Shown here piece by piece: positions 1 through 10,264 of a DNA stretch of 64,000 bases. Position numbers and translations under genes: made by a program. Position 1 is the first letter of the stretch; the number at the start of each line of letters is the position of its first letter. Location: assembly GCA_029962745.1 (NCBI GenBank), contig CM057151.1, forward strand, positions 34,118,818 to 34,182,817, in the 5' to 3' direction. This stretch comes from Echinometra lucunter. Its lineage: Eukaryota > Echinodermata > Echinoidea > Camarodonta > Echinometridae. Under the pieces are notes generated by a model, which saw nothing but the letters and a program-made list of their open reading frames with translations, was not told the DNA's origin and did not search any database.

Positions 1-542
1 TTGGTTTCAGGGTTTTTGAGTACAAATACAAGTACTCTTACACATGTTTCATCTTAGTTTGAGAATTTTTTAAATCGGCCGCTTACAAAGTTAGCCAATG
101 CCTTTAATGCAGGCCAGTAAGCTACTAGTAGTAGCCCTTGGAAACTACATGTATCTTACTCTTGTCCGAATAGACTTATTGCAACATAGGTGATAAAGAA
201 TTGACTCCTTGTTGCATCCACCAGACTGATGGTGACTTTCCCATCTGTGGTTTTGACAGATCTGGCTTGAATTTGGTGAGGTCCTCACTGAGTGGTGCTG
301 GTCTTATATTTGTTTCCTTCTTTCAGACTTAAACTTAAAACTGAAGTTTCTCATCCACTCCCTCTTCCATAGTTGAATGGCAATTCTTCTAATGATAGTG
401 TTTTCTGAAAATTATAATCCTCAAACTATAAAACTCCACCATGAATAATGAAAGAACAGCAATACCAAGTTTTGTGCCCTTTTTGTTTTATTTTTGCAGT
501 TCACACCCATTGAAAGCTTTTCGGAGGCTAGTCTTTGGCAAC
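1..542. other. Unassigned flank, no gene seen
   Basis: AT-rich sequence without a convincing exon, RNA gene or repeat structure. It lies upstream of the first recognised ASZ1 exon and could be intron or intergenic DNA. Confidence 0.5.
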
Positions 543-925
543 TATGGGTGTGTTTAACAGGGGGACTCGTTTTCTAGAAATTAGAAATGGGTACTTGAGT
601 CGCGAACACAAAACGTCCTCACAACAGGTGGTCTTTCTTGATGTGTTTATAGTTGCGATCTTAGTTCCCGAAACCCTCGAGCCCGTGCCCAGCTGCAGGA
701 TGACCCGGCAGTAAAAGTCAAATCTGACGAGCTTATTACTTTTATCTGACCCGGAAACAGGAGTCTGAAGTTCCCAAACAAAACGTGACCGAAGTTGCAT
801 TGTGTTTATTGCCACGTCTTGAGTCACCGATCTCAGTCAAAAGGTAAATCAAATCCCCCTTTTTTGTGGAATTCAAGTCCGGTATGCTAGTTCGGTAACC
901 AAGTCGCTGTCGTGTTTATCAAGGG

Positions 926-1567
926 TGTCACGTGAAGTGACTTTTTAAAAATTATTTAATTACTGCTACCTGAGACACCAAATAAAGAATATATAAACGA
1001 GTCGTATAAAGTTAAATTCAGATTTAATATTGCAATATCTCTTCAATCTTTTCTTTGATTTGGGTTTGTTTCACAAAAAGTTGTACATGAACATTCATGA
1101 TATAGATATATGGATATTGAAATAATTGACTAACAAACAGAACTTAACTTAGGCAAATAAAGTAGAATCAGGTCCATCTTAGCCATCGTCTGTCTGGATG
1201 TGTCACGCCCCACTCTGCCTCTGGCAGTCAGTCCAGTCTCTGGCCTCCGCAGCTGGCGTTGCTCCACTTGGTCCTTGGTTGTTGGTCTCTTGGCCTCCGC
1301 AGATAGCGTTGCCTCCTCCACTTGGCCCTTGGCAGACAGTCCCTTGGCCTCCGCAGATGGCGATGCCCCTCAGATCAGACTTCGATGATTACGGACGAGA
1401 TCGAGCCCCGAATATTGACATGAATTATAGCGTATCATGTCAATGGAGAACCGGGCGGCAGTTGGGCTCGTAGTCTCGTCACCGACGTGGATTCCCTCAG
1501 ATTAACTTCTACTGCCTAAACAGAGATCTATGGTCTATTGTGGTCTATTAGCTTTAGCTGGTTCTCC
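926..1567 (-). repeat. Truncated 3' LTR of the retrotransposon
   Basis: It matches 3020-5509 (insertion removed) but stops at TGGTTCTCC, a 9-base string shared with the other LTR at 5501-5509 and sitting at the end of gag here. About 300 bp of LTR (its U3 start when read on the - strand) plus the polypurine tract and pol are missing. The copy includes short GC-rich internal repeats around TTGGCCTCCGCAGAT (1222-1375). Confidence 0.75.
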
Positions 1568-2539
1568 TCCCCCTACAAACGTCATGCCCTGAGCCGCCGC
1601 AGGCTTGGACAACATGGGACACTCCCTCTTTATGTGATTAGGATTCCCACACATATAACATCCTCTCGTTTGAAAAGGTTTATTACCTTCATTCTTCCTT
1701 ACTCTAGACTGAAGTTCACCCGATTTCTGATTAGTCCTTCCTAATGGTTTTGACGTAGGGTTCTTACTACCCGATTTCGGATCTGATCGGGACTTTTCGG
1801 ATTTCTGCCCGCTAGAGAACACATGAGGGCCATGCGCACTAACATGAACCTCCGCACAATTAACGGCCTCATCAAAATTCATGCACTTTTGTTCCTTAAT
1901 GAACCTAGCAACCTCCCTCGGACAATCAATCAGAAATTGCTCTCGCAGTATTAGATCTTCAAGAGCCCGTCTACTACTATCTATCTTAGCCGCCTCTACT
2001 GAACTATCAAAATGAGCCTTCATTCTAGTAGCAAACTGTTTGGGACGTTCAGAGCTTAACAGCCTAATTGATCTGAAATTTCGCCTATACCCTTCCTCAG
2101 TGAGATGATAATATTGTATTTGCGCATCTTTTACTACGGTATATTTCTGGCGATCATCTACATTCATCCTATTCACTACATCTAAAGCTTTCCCTGTAAG
2201 ATTAGAGATTAGATATATTACCCATAAGTCATCAGAAACTTTTTGGCTTTTCATTAACATCTCAAATTTAGTTATGTAAGCATCGAACTTATCGTGGGCA
2301 TCATCAAAGCGACCTACTTCAAGCTTTATCCCACCTAACTGAGGTACATTATTCCTTTCTTCCTTACGCATATGCGCTAACTTTAGTTCATGCTCACGCT
2401 CCTTTTCTAGAGCTTCAAGCTCCTTTTCCCGTTCTATCGCCTGGCAACGCTCAGAAACAAACCTACTCAACTCGCCTCCACTAAGACCCATTTCCCTACC
2501 TAATGTGGAAAATTCTTTCATCTGCTCAATACTAGCCAT
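1535..2539 (-). CDS. gag: Retrotransposon Gag with CCHC zinc knuckle, C-terminus altered by deletion
   Basis: 334 residues starting with ATG at 2539. The first ~65 residues are highly charged and heptad-like (EREKELEALEKEREHELK), probably a coiled coil. Residues ~70-235 look like a retrotransposon Gag capsid domain (motif LGGIKLEVGRFDD, then a Trp-containing helix and a REVARFI segment). A basic linker follows, then one zinc knuckle at ~294-307 with spacing C-X2-C-X4-H-X4-C. Gag would package the element RNA into cytoplasmic particles. No protease or polymerase frame follows; the last ~10 codons run into the truncated LTR, so the native C-terminus or gag-pol junction was lost. The long open frame suggests a fairly recent or purifying-selected copy. 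Gag identity is firm from the knuckle and context; the exact family is not assigned. Confidence 0.85.
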   Translation of the reverse strand: MASIEQMKEFSTLGREMGLSGGELSRFVSERCQAIEREKELEALEKEREHELKLAHMRKEERNNVPQLGGIKLEVGRFDDAHDKFDAYITKFEMLMKSQKVSDDLWVIYLISNLTGKALDVVNRMNVDDRQKYTVVKDAQIQYYHLTEEGYRRNFRSIRLLSSERPKQFATRMKAHFDSSVEAAKIDSSRRALEDLILREQFLIDCPREVARFIKEQKCMNFDEAVNCAEVHVSAHGPHVFSSGQKSEKSRSDPKSGSKNPTSKPLGRTNQKSGELQSRVRKNEGNKPFQTRGCYMCGNPNHIKRECPMLSKPAAAQGMTFVGGGEPAKANRPQ

Positions 2540-2999
2540 AGCGACTAACTATAGATTCTAACAAATTAAAAAAACCTAACAGGCTTTAAGCATCCGCACA
2601 AACAAAGCAAAGCTTTAACACCTGGCATCAAAATGCCAAACCCTAGTGCCTTTCAGCAAGCACACTAGACTGTATCTCCCAATGAGCATACAATTTAACC
2701 ATGCGGAACCACACCAATCCACTTCACACAAGATGATCCAAAGCCTATTCAAATTCAATACCGGAATCTATTCGAGCACATAAACTTGCGTAATTCACAA
2801 TTACCTAAACGCCAGCCTTACCAAGGGCGTAACCTTGGGGAGAAACCACTCAACTATTATATCAATATCAATAGACCATAGTGACATCAATAACCATTGA
2901 TTCAGAATCATGGAAAGGTGACCATAGTATTATTAATTCCTTTCCTGAATAATTTCAAAATTTCAAGTTGCAGAGTCTCAGTGGACAAGTAGCAGTGTG
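2540..2999 (-). other. Retrotransposon 5' leader between primer site and gag
   Basis: Non-coding 460 bp between the primer binding site and the gag ATG on the - strand, AT-rich, no further motif recognised. This is where a packaging signal would be expected. Confidence 0.5.
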
Positions 3000-3016
3000 T
3001 CTCGGTGGGACCTCCA
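3000..3016 (-). promoter_or_regulatory. Primer binding site, tRNA-Gln type
   Basis: On the + strand, TCTCGGTGGGACCTCCA lies three bases from the LTR edge (3020). It is the 3' end of a tRNA: CCA preceded by an acceptor and T-stem sequence very like metazoan tRNA-Gln as I remember it. The - strand complement (TGGAGGTCCCACCGAGA) is therefore the primer site for minus-strand DNA synthesis. Position, CCA and orientation agree with gag on the - strand. Confidence 0.75.
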
Positions 3017-3019
3017 AAT

Positions 3020-5816
3020 TGTCACGTGAAGTGACTTTTTTTTGATTATTTAATTACTGCTACCTGAGACACCAAATAAAGAATATATAAACGAGTTGTA
3101 TAAAGTTAAATTCAGATTTGATATTGCAATATCTCTTCAATCTTTTTGTCTCGCCCACCGGAGGTGAAGGCGAGACTAAGGGATCCAAATGTCGTCCGTC
3201 CGTCGTCCGTCCGTCGTCCGTCCGTCCGTCACAAACGTTATGAAAGATAACTTGGCAACCGTGACTCACTTTTCAACCAAACTTGGGTTGTAGATGCACT
3301 AAGGGGACCTGCATGTTATGGTCCAGTCAGAGGTCACATGGTAAGGTCAAAGGTCATTTCAGGTCAAACGTTAAAGTTTACGTGCAAGACTCTCTTATGA
3401 CACAAAACTCTGCAACCGTGACTCACTTTTCAACCAAACTTGGGTTGTAGATGCCCTAAGCGGACCTGCATGTTATGCTCTAGTCAGAGGTCACATGGTA
3501 AGGTCAAAGGTCATTTCAGGTCAAACGTTAAAGTTTACGTGCAAGACTCTCTTATGACACAAAACTCTGCAACCGTGACTCACTTTTCAACCAAACTTGG
3601 GTTGTAGATGCCCTTAGCGGACCTGCATGTTATGCTCTAGTCAGAGGTCACATGGTAAGGTCAAAGGTCATTTCAGGTCAAACGTTAAAGTTTACGTGCA
3701 AGACTCTCTTATGACACAAAACTCTGCAACCGTGACTCACTTTTCAACCAAACTTGGGTTGTAGATGCCCTTAGCGGACCTGCATGTTATGCTCTAGTCA
3801 GAGGTCACATGGTAAGGTCAAAGGTCATTTTAGGTCAAACGTTAAAATTTACGTGCAAGACTCTCTTATGACACAAAACTCTGCAACTGTGTGACACTGT
3901 TCAATCAAACTTGGGTTGTAGATGCACTAAGGGGACCTGCATCTTATTGTCCAGTCAGAGGTCACATGGTAAGGTCAAAGGTCATTTCAGGTCAAATGTT
4001 AAAGTTGACGTGCAAGACTCTCTTATCACACATAACTTTGCAACCGTGACTCACTTTTCAACCAAACTTGGGTTGTAGATGCACTGAGGGGACCTGCATG
4101 TTATGGTCCAGTCAGAGGTCACATGGTAAGGTCAAAGGTCATTTCAGGTCAAACGTTGAAGTTTACGTGCAAGACTCTCTTATGACTCAAAACTCTGCAA
4201 CCGTGTGACACTTATCTATCAAACTTGGGTTGTCGATGCACTAAGGGGACCTGCATGTTATGGTCCAGTCATAGGTCACATGGTAAGGTCAAAGGTCATT
4301 TCAGGTCAAACATTAAAGTTTACGTGCAAGACTCTCTTATGACACAAAACTCTGCAACCGTGTGACACTTATCTATCAAACTTGGGTTGTAGATGCACTA
4401 AGGGGACCTGCATGTTATGGTCCAGTCAGAGGTCACATGGTCAGGTCAAAGGTCATTACAGGTCAAACGTTGAACGGTTAAAGTTTACGTGCAAGACTCT
4501 CTTATGACACAAAACTTTGCAACCGTGTCACACTTTTCAGTCAAACTTGGGTTGCAGATCACTAAGGGGAAGTGCATGTTATCATTCTGTTGGACTTCAC
4601 ATGATAAGGTGAAAGGTCATTGGAGGTCATATGTTACAGATGTTTTCAAATTCTTGAATTTGCTTTTCCTCTGTCATTTCTTGTCCAGTGTTGAATCTGA
4701 TTGCTCCACTGATAATCATAGGTGACGCTTCTGAACTTGTACACAGATGTAAAATATCAATCATACAATGTTACTCATAGCAGAGGGATGAGAGTAGAAG
4801 CAGGGAAAGTACATGCACGTGAAAATGCAGTACCATTTCATAAAAACCCTTCTCATATTTTATCAAATGTTATTCCATCCCAGTTATTTCACAATGAGCT
4901 TTCGATACAGTTCTGTTGTGTGCCATCACAGATCGCGATATTTCTAGTTATTTTCACAAGTGGGCGAGACACAACATCGCAAACGCCTTGTCTTTGATTT
5001 GGGTTTGTTTCACAAAAAGTTGTACATGAATATTCATGATATAGATATATGGATATTGAAATAATTGACTAACAAACAGAACTTAACTTAGGCAAATAAA
5101 GTAGAATCAGGTCCATCTTAGCCATCGTCTGTCTGGATGTGTCACGCCCCACTCGGCCTCTGGCAGTCAGTCCAGTCCCTGGCCTCCGCAGCTGGCGTTG
5201 CTCCCCTTGGCCCTTGGTAGTCGGTCTCTTGGCCTCCGCAGATAGCGTTGCCTCCTCCACTTGGCCCTTGGCAGACAGTCCCTTGGCCTCCGCAGATGGC
5301 GATGCCCCTCAGATCAGACTTCGACGATTACGGACGAGATCGAGCCCCGAATATTGACATGAATTATAGCGTATCATGTCGATTGAGAACTGGGCGGCAG
5401 TTGGGCTCGTAGTCTCGTCACCGACGTGGATTCCCTCAGATTAACTTCTACTGCCTAAACGGAGATCTATGGTCTATCTATGGTCTATCTTAGCTTTAGG
5501 TGGTTCTCCCTGATTAACTAAAATCAACCTCCTAATATACCCTAGCGTAACTAGGAAAGCACTTCTAAAAATGCTAAGAACAGATGAGTGCATAAAGCAT
5601 ACGAAGTAAAATATTCTTGTTACAAAAGAGACCTTCTGTGCATCTCCATAACAGAATTAATTAAAGACTGCTATTTCCGACGCTTGCATAAAATATGACA
5701 TCCACCTGACTTGGATGTAATAAACATTTCTAACACATGTACATACCGTAACCAAGATTGAAAAAATATCTAAAACACATGTGTATAATTAAATGCATCA
5801 AATTTCTTCCCTGACA
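3020..5816 (-). repeat. 5' LTR of the retrotransposon, interrupted
   Basis: Complete LTR from TGTCACGTG to TGACA, about 950 bp once the inserted 3148-4990 is removed. It holds the promoter side of the element; AATAAAG and TATATAA strings occur at 3074-3090 on the + strand, but no TSS can be assigned. It retains the ~300 bp (5510-5816) lost from the other LTR. Confidence 0.75.
3148..4990 (+). mobile_element. Tandem-repeat element, family GTCTCGCCCAC, copy 1
   Basis: Starts with the hairpin GTCTCGCC-cACCGGAGGT-GGCGAGAC, followed by a CGTC/GTCC tetramer run (3190-3230) and about nine head-to-tail units of 157 bp (unit starts 3411, 3568, 3725, 3882 give a constant step). It closes with GTGGGCGAGAC (4961-4971), inverse of the first 11 bases, and CCTTG. 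Each unit contains AAGGTCAAAGGTCA. The uninterrupted LTR copy (1045-1056) is the empty site: it shows the insertion between T-rich sequence with no duplication longer than one base. No coding capacity. This fits Helentron-type non-autonomous rolling-circle elements (insertion between Ts, terminal hairpins, internal minisatellite), but that class is inferred. Confidence 0.7.
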
Positions 5817-5888
5817 AAGGGTAACAGGTACGCTAGTTCAGAACTTGGATCACTTATTAACCCTCTGTTACCCTCAATAAACACACCC

Positions 5889-6305
5889 TATGAGATAAAA
5901 GCTGTAAAAAGGCTGTTTTTCTGGGAAATAAAATGTGATTGTAGCTGATTTCATGGCGTTTGCCTCAGGTTTGTCGGACCTTGCAGTCACCAACATGAAC
6001 ATAAAGCCTTACTACAACTTTAAGGACAGAGACTGTGCAATAAAATGACTCATAAGTTAATCAGAGGAGGGAAACAGCAGCTTGAATACTTAGTCATCAT
6101 GAAAGGGCTTGGGTTGATTATCCATTTCATGAACAGAAACTGATGTTATTTACAAAGCAATTATTGCATGCTTTAAGTGTTATCTCACATTTAGTGGTAT
6201 AACAGTAACAAATAGACAGGAATGATTGTGACCTGGAAATGAAAATGAAACCAGGACAGGGAAGTGTTTATGTGATGAGATCCGATGGAAATAGAAAGAA
6301 GTTAT

Positions 6306-6336
<31 letters not shown>

Positions 6337-7027
6337 CAGAGTATTTACATGTACATTTGCTCTTATCTGCTAGATATCCACTATGCTTTATTCAGTATGG
6401 TGGCAAGTGGGAATATCATTGGACTCTGCAGACTTTTAAAACAATTAAGCCCAAAAAATGTTGCCCAAATTTTGATTCAAGGCATTTGCAGGACAGCTAA
6501 AGTCTACAGTCCAAATGACTAAAAACATGCTTATGTGAACAAGCCTTTACATGTAAACATGTATGTGTACATGTATGTCTCTTCGATGATATCGTTTGAT
6601 GATATTTTTGGATAATCTAGGAGCAAAAGAAAGAAGATTCTTCAAGAGTTAAAGTGAAAATAACTGAAGACACTCATGAAAGGAAGGAAAAGTGAGTGAA
6701 GTGCTTTCTGCAAGCGCCAGAAAGTCTCTAATCTTGAGGTTAAGTAGCATGAAAGTAAAACTGCTGCATATATGGAGTGGCATTCTTGTAAACAGGAAGA
6801 TCTAAGCTCATTTTGATGCCATTAGCAGAACTAATTGTCCATTTCAAGTGATTTGGAGCAGAATAGATTCTATAGTTTGAGCAGTGCTTTGCCCTCTGCC
6901 ACAGTTTATTTCCAAAGAAAAATTTGTCTCATAATTCATACCATATTACATGAGATAGTGAAACAATGTATGGTCACTGGCAGTGCATTGATAATGCCAT
7001 TATAACAAGAATATGTCATTCTTGTTT
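5889..7027. other. No gene recognised; short GA microsatellite
   Basis: AT-rich intronic or intergenic DNA. The only simple repeat is a GA run at about 6306-6331. A short open stretch at 6622-6691 with a good donor was considered as an exon and set aside. Confidence 0.5.
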
Positions 7028-7390
7028 TTTATGCCTCCGTTCCACTGAAGGTGGTGCCAGAGGCATTATGTTATGGGGCTGTCCTTCCGTCCGTCGATCT
7101 GTCTGTCCGTCCTACTCTTTCATTAACAAGATGTCTCAGAACCATTTTAAGTATGACCTTCCAACTTGGTCCTAGTACATGTACATGTATGTATCACCAA
7201 TATATATGTAGACATTCTGATTATGTATTTGGATATGTATATGTAGGTCAAAAATCAAAGGTTACAGAGGTCAATATATGAAATTTCAGATGTTGCCATC
7301 CTTAACATGATATCTCAAGAACCATTTGGAGCATAAACTTCAAACTTGGTGCTAGATGTGTCACAGGAAGATTATCTGAATAGATTGTGG
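7028..7390 (+). repeat. Degenerate copy of the ATGCCTCCG tandem-repeat family
   Basis: Begins with the hairpin ATGCCTCCG...CAGAGGCAT (7028-7069), then CCGTCCGTCGATCTGTCTGTCCG, then diverged units with 'tcaagaaccatttggagcataaacttcaaacttgg'-like text. Much decayed compared with 38508-39431. Confidence 0.6.
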
Positions 7391-8300
7391 GGCTGACCTA
7401 TAAGGGGTCAGTTTGAAAATCATTCATTGTTATGTGAACTTCTTACCTACTAACATACTTTACAATGCCTTGGTGATCACTGACATCTTCATTTTTCGAA
7501 TTCACACGAATGCATGACCCTCCAGGCACCATCTTCTCCCTTTTCAGTCTGGTTTTCATGCTTGTCTTCAGGCCTTAAAATTCGTCATTTTTAGGGCAAG
7601 GCCAGTTTGGCCTTAAAATGCCTCAAATTTTTAAGGGCACTAAGGCCACTACGAAGGGCACCAAGGCCGAAATCACTTTTTAAAAAGGGCATCGAAGGCC
7701 CAAATTTTTTTCTGCATACTTTTTTTTAGATGTGTATCAAAATAATGTCCCATCAGCAACAGCCTCAGAAATTCAGAAAATATATATTTTCCTGCAGTAG
7801 TGTGTTTTTGGACCTTATAATGAACAAACCTGAACATGGGAAACGGATTAATCATGTTATACACGTACTTATAAATATGTTTGTTCCATTTTATCGAGTT
7901 ATGTGTGGGATTTATCCGTGAAAGTTTCTTTGAAATCTCTTTAAAATCCTTCCATACTGATTAGAGTAAGTGGGGAAAAATGTTAGTAATTTTGTGTGTA
8001 GTGTTTTGAATTGTTTCAGCATGTCCTTCCTTTACATAACAATTGTTTTGTTTTGTTTTTTTCATCAGGGCCGAGGGGGCAGTGTCTTTCAGAAAGATTT
8101 TTTTTTTAAAGAAGGAAAACGTGGAAAAGGAACCATTTGTACAGCAGGTTCTTTTGGCACAATACTTGCTTGCAATTCACAAAATGATTCCATTCAATTT
8201 GAATGCACTGTCTAACAAAGCAGAAAGACACATAACTATCATTTTTATAATCGAGAGGCACGCAAAGTTGGTCATTCACTAAGTTATCAATATCAACAGT

Positions 8301-8332
<32 letters not shown>

Positions 8333-8930
8333 CTACAGCAAAGTCGACTCGAACTTCAAGGGCGAAGTACTTGGCTCGAACAAGTAACAGGAGAGAGCCT
8401 CAACCCTCAGATCAAATAAAATCAAACAAAATCAGTAAATCCACAGAGATATCCGTAAAAAAATAAACAACCACTTCTAAATTCACTCAAACAGACAAAA
8501 AAATAGGACTCCTAAACTCAAAGCTCAAATGACAGGGCCGAAACACTACGATTACAAAATCACTGCACATCCACTGCAGCGCATAGCCAGGCGCTAGGCA
8601 CCACACAACTACCATGCAGTACACGAACACCATTCGCTGAAGTCAACAAGACTCAGAAGATTTTCACAGAAAATATTATTATAATCACGAACCACGCATA
8701 AATAACAAACCTTCCCAAACAATAAGTAAAATATGGCAGAAAAGGTGTACAGAAAAACACAAGGGATAGAATAGATCAGAAATTGGCAAGCTGGGATGAC
8801 CGGAATCTAACAACAAATACGAGTGGGCATCGATAGCAGCTATCGATGCCACCAAAGCGCGCACGCAAAATTAAAACTTACAGTACATACATGTATTGTG
8901 CATTACATGTGGGCACGGATTTAAAGGGGC
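7391..8930. other. No gene; GGGCA/GGCC-rich dispersed repeat and CA microsatellite
   Basis: Between 7567 and 7710, and again at 9594-9700, the text is built of short blocks such as AAGGGCACCAAGGCC and GGGCATCGAAGGCC, apparently one dispersed repeat family in two pieces. A CA run lies at 8301-8329. The remainder is AT-rich without exon signals. Confidence 0.45.
8301..8329. repeat. CA dinucleotide microsatellite
   Basis: Uninterrupted CACACA tract of about 29 bases. Confidence 0.9.
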
Positions 8931-8934
8931 TAGA

Positions 8935-9493
8935 AAATGAGAAATCATGGGGAAAAGCAGGGTGTCTCGGATGAGAGAGGGGGAATGCAGTCGGCTGCTC
9001 GAGTTTCAAGAAAAGGGATAATCCATTCTAAACAACTGTGATTTATTACCGTACGTGTTTCAAATTTCGCACAATGAAAAAGTTATTAAACAGCTAGTCA
9101 TGGAAAAACAATTACATGGCCAGCTCCCTAGGAGAGCCTAAGGGGTGTTACGTAATCCACGGCGACAACGTGTCAGGGAAAGGCAATGAAGTTTAATGGC
9201 TAGACTAACAAACCAGAAGTAAACTATATTTTGTATTTTGAAATGTTGGAGCATTATACAAGACGTTTCTTCGAGTGAACACGATGAGACCCGTTAAGAG
9301 TCTAAACACTTAGAGTTGTTGAGAAATGTGAGAACCCGAAGTGTATGACTAGGTGGGGTTCGGTAAATTTCATGCTGTCCGAACTGTTATCGCATTAGTC
9401 CGACGGGCTTGCATAACGGACAGATTATAGTGTACAAGTAAACAAGCCTTTTGCAAATTCGTTTTCTCCATGAATTCCCATTTGTTGACCTCT
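8935..9493. mobile_element. TTAA MITE family A, copy 1 (older)
   Basis: It is homologous over its length to 10265-10816 (shared text such as CATGGGGAAAAGCAGGG, GGAGCATTATACAAGA, CTTCGAGTGAACACGATGAG). TTAA flanks it at 8931-8934 and 9494-9497. The left inverted repeat AGGGGCTAGAAAATGAG is readable; the right one is decayed. No coding capacity. TTAA targeting suggests a piggyBac-type transposase in trans. Confidence 0.65.
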
Positions 9494-9872
9494 TTAACAC
9501 TATCGAGATGAAGCAATTCTTATGTGAGATGGGATCTTGTTTGGATGGGCCGGAGGTGCGTTTTCGGAAGAAAGGCATTTTATGACTTATGGAAAAGGGC
9601 ACAATGGCCAGCTTGAAAAGAAAGGGCACAGCCTTTTTGGCCGTGAATTGATCACTTTTTTTGGAGGGCATCGCGGCCAGTCATAGGGGCATCGACGGCC
9701 TGGCTGTCAATGGCTGTCAATTAATTTATGCCCTGTGTCTTTCTGCTGGCCTATCTCCACACACACTTCTAACAAATCACTTTCAATAGCATTTAAGACT
9801 TTCTCTTGTTTTTGACAACACCATAATCATCAGTGTTTGATATGATTGTAGCGATTGTGAAGTGAAATGACT

Positions 9873-10219
9873 AAAGGTGCTTTCACACACGATGCGACAT
9901 TGTGGTAACGCGCTGTGTCATCACACTTTTTTGTGTACAAGCCTATGGGTGTAGGGCGACAAAAAAATGTTGCCGAGGTAGGACACACTTTTTTTTGCTG
10001 CCTAGATACAAAAAAATTTGCACCAGTCAAATTTCTAGAAGGTTAGCACAAAAATTGTTGCCATGAGATTGCTTGCGCAAGTTTTGACAATATGCTCTCT
10101 TATTGAGAGTTGATGTGTTAATGCGCGTTCATTAGCATATGTGGTGACACAAAGTCCCATCATGTGTGAAGACAAAACAGTGTGTTACCACACTGTCGCA
10201 TCATGTGTGAAAGCACCTT
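9873..10219. mobile_element. MITE with ~35-bp inverted repeats
   Basis: Left end AAGGTGCTTTCACACACGAT (9874 on) and right end ATGTGTGAAAGCACCTT are inverse copies, continuing inward through GCGACAxTGTGGTAAC. About 345 bp, non-coding, moderately rich in CACAC/GTGTG. The target duplication is not clear (TA or TTAA possible). Confidence 0.7.
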
Positions 10220-10264
10220 AACTTCTTTCATATTCCTTGGTCATCACTAGGGCTGAGTCATTAA

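Larger units (their letters stand above)
926..5816 (-). mobile_element. LTR retrotransposon, minus orientation, pol deleted
   Basis: The element begins TGTCACGTG (926) and ends TGACA (5816), the usual TG...CA, and is flanked by AAGGG on both sides (921-925 and 5817-5821), a 5-bp target duplication. Two long direct repeats with about 20 differences by eye are its LTRs. Reading on the - strand: LTR (5816-3020), primer site, leader, gag (2539-1535), then directly the remnant of the other LTR. Protease, reverse transcriptase, RNase H and integrase are absent, so it is non-autonomous. Gag with one CCHC knuckle and the 5-bp duplication fit Ty3/Gypsy-like elements, but without pol the superfamily is not proven. 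The 5816-side LTR carries a later insertion (3148-4990). Confidence 0.85.
546..5888. mobile_element. Small inverted-repeat element split by an LTR retrotransposon
   Basis: The left end GGGTGTGTTTAACAG (from 546) is matched in inverse at the right end (AATAAACACACCC, ending 5888). Both outer flanks read TAT, a possible 3-bp target duplication. The element's own sequence is only 546-925 plus 5817-5888; the rest is the LTR element inserted into it. No coding capacity is seen. It is a MITE-like non-autonomous element of uncertain superfamily, and the oldest layer of a three-level nest. Confidence 0.55.

Noticed and set aside
1130..1321. Matching 63-codon minus-strand frames at 1130-1321 and 5069-5260
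   Set aside because: They are the same LTR segment in two copies; duplicated because LTRs are, not because of coding constraint.
3190..3232. CRISPR-like spacing of GTCCGTCGTCC repeats
   Set aside because: Pure tetramer/heptamer slippage in an animal repeat element; no spacers, no cas genes.
6622..6691. Open stretch E-Q-K-K-E-D...T-H-E-R-K-E-K with a GTGAGT donor, resembling the EKKEKF region of ASZ1
   Set aside because: The acceptor lacks a pyrimidine tract, the phase does not fit the 15920 candidate or the 21864 exon, and short Lys/Glu-rich text is common in AT-rich DNA.
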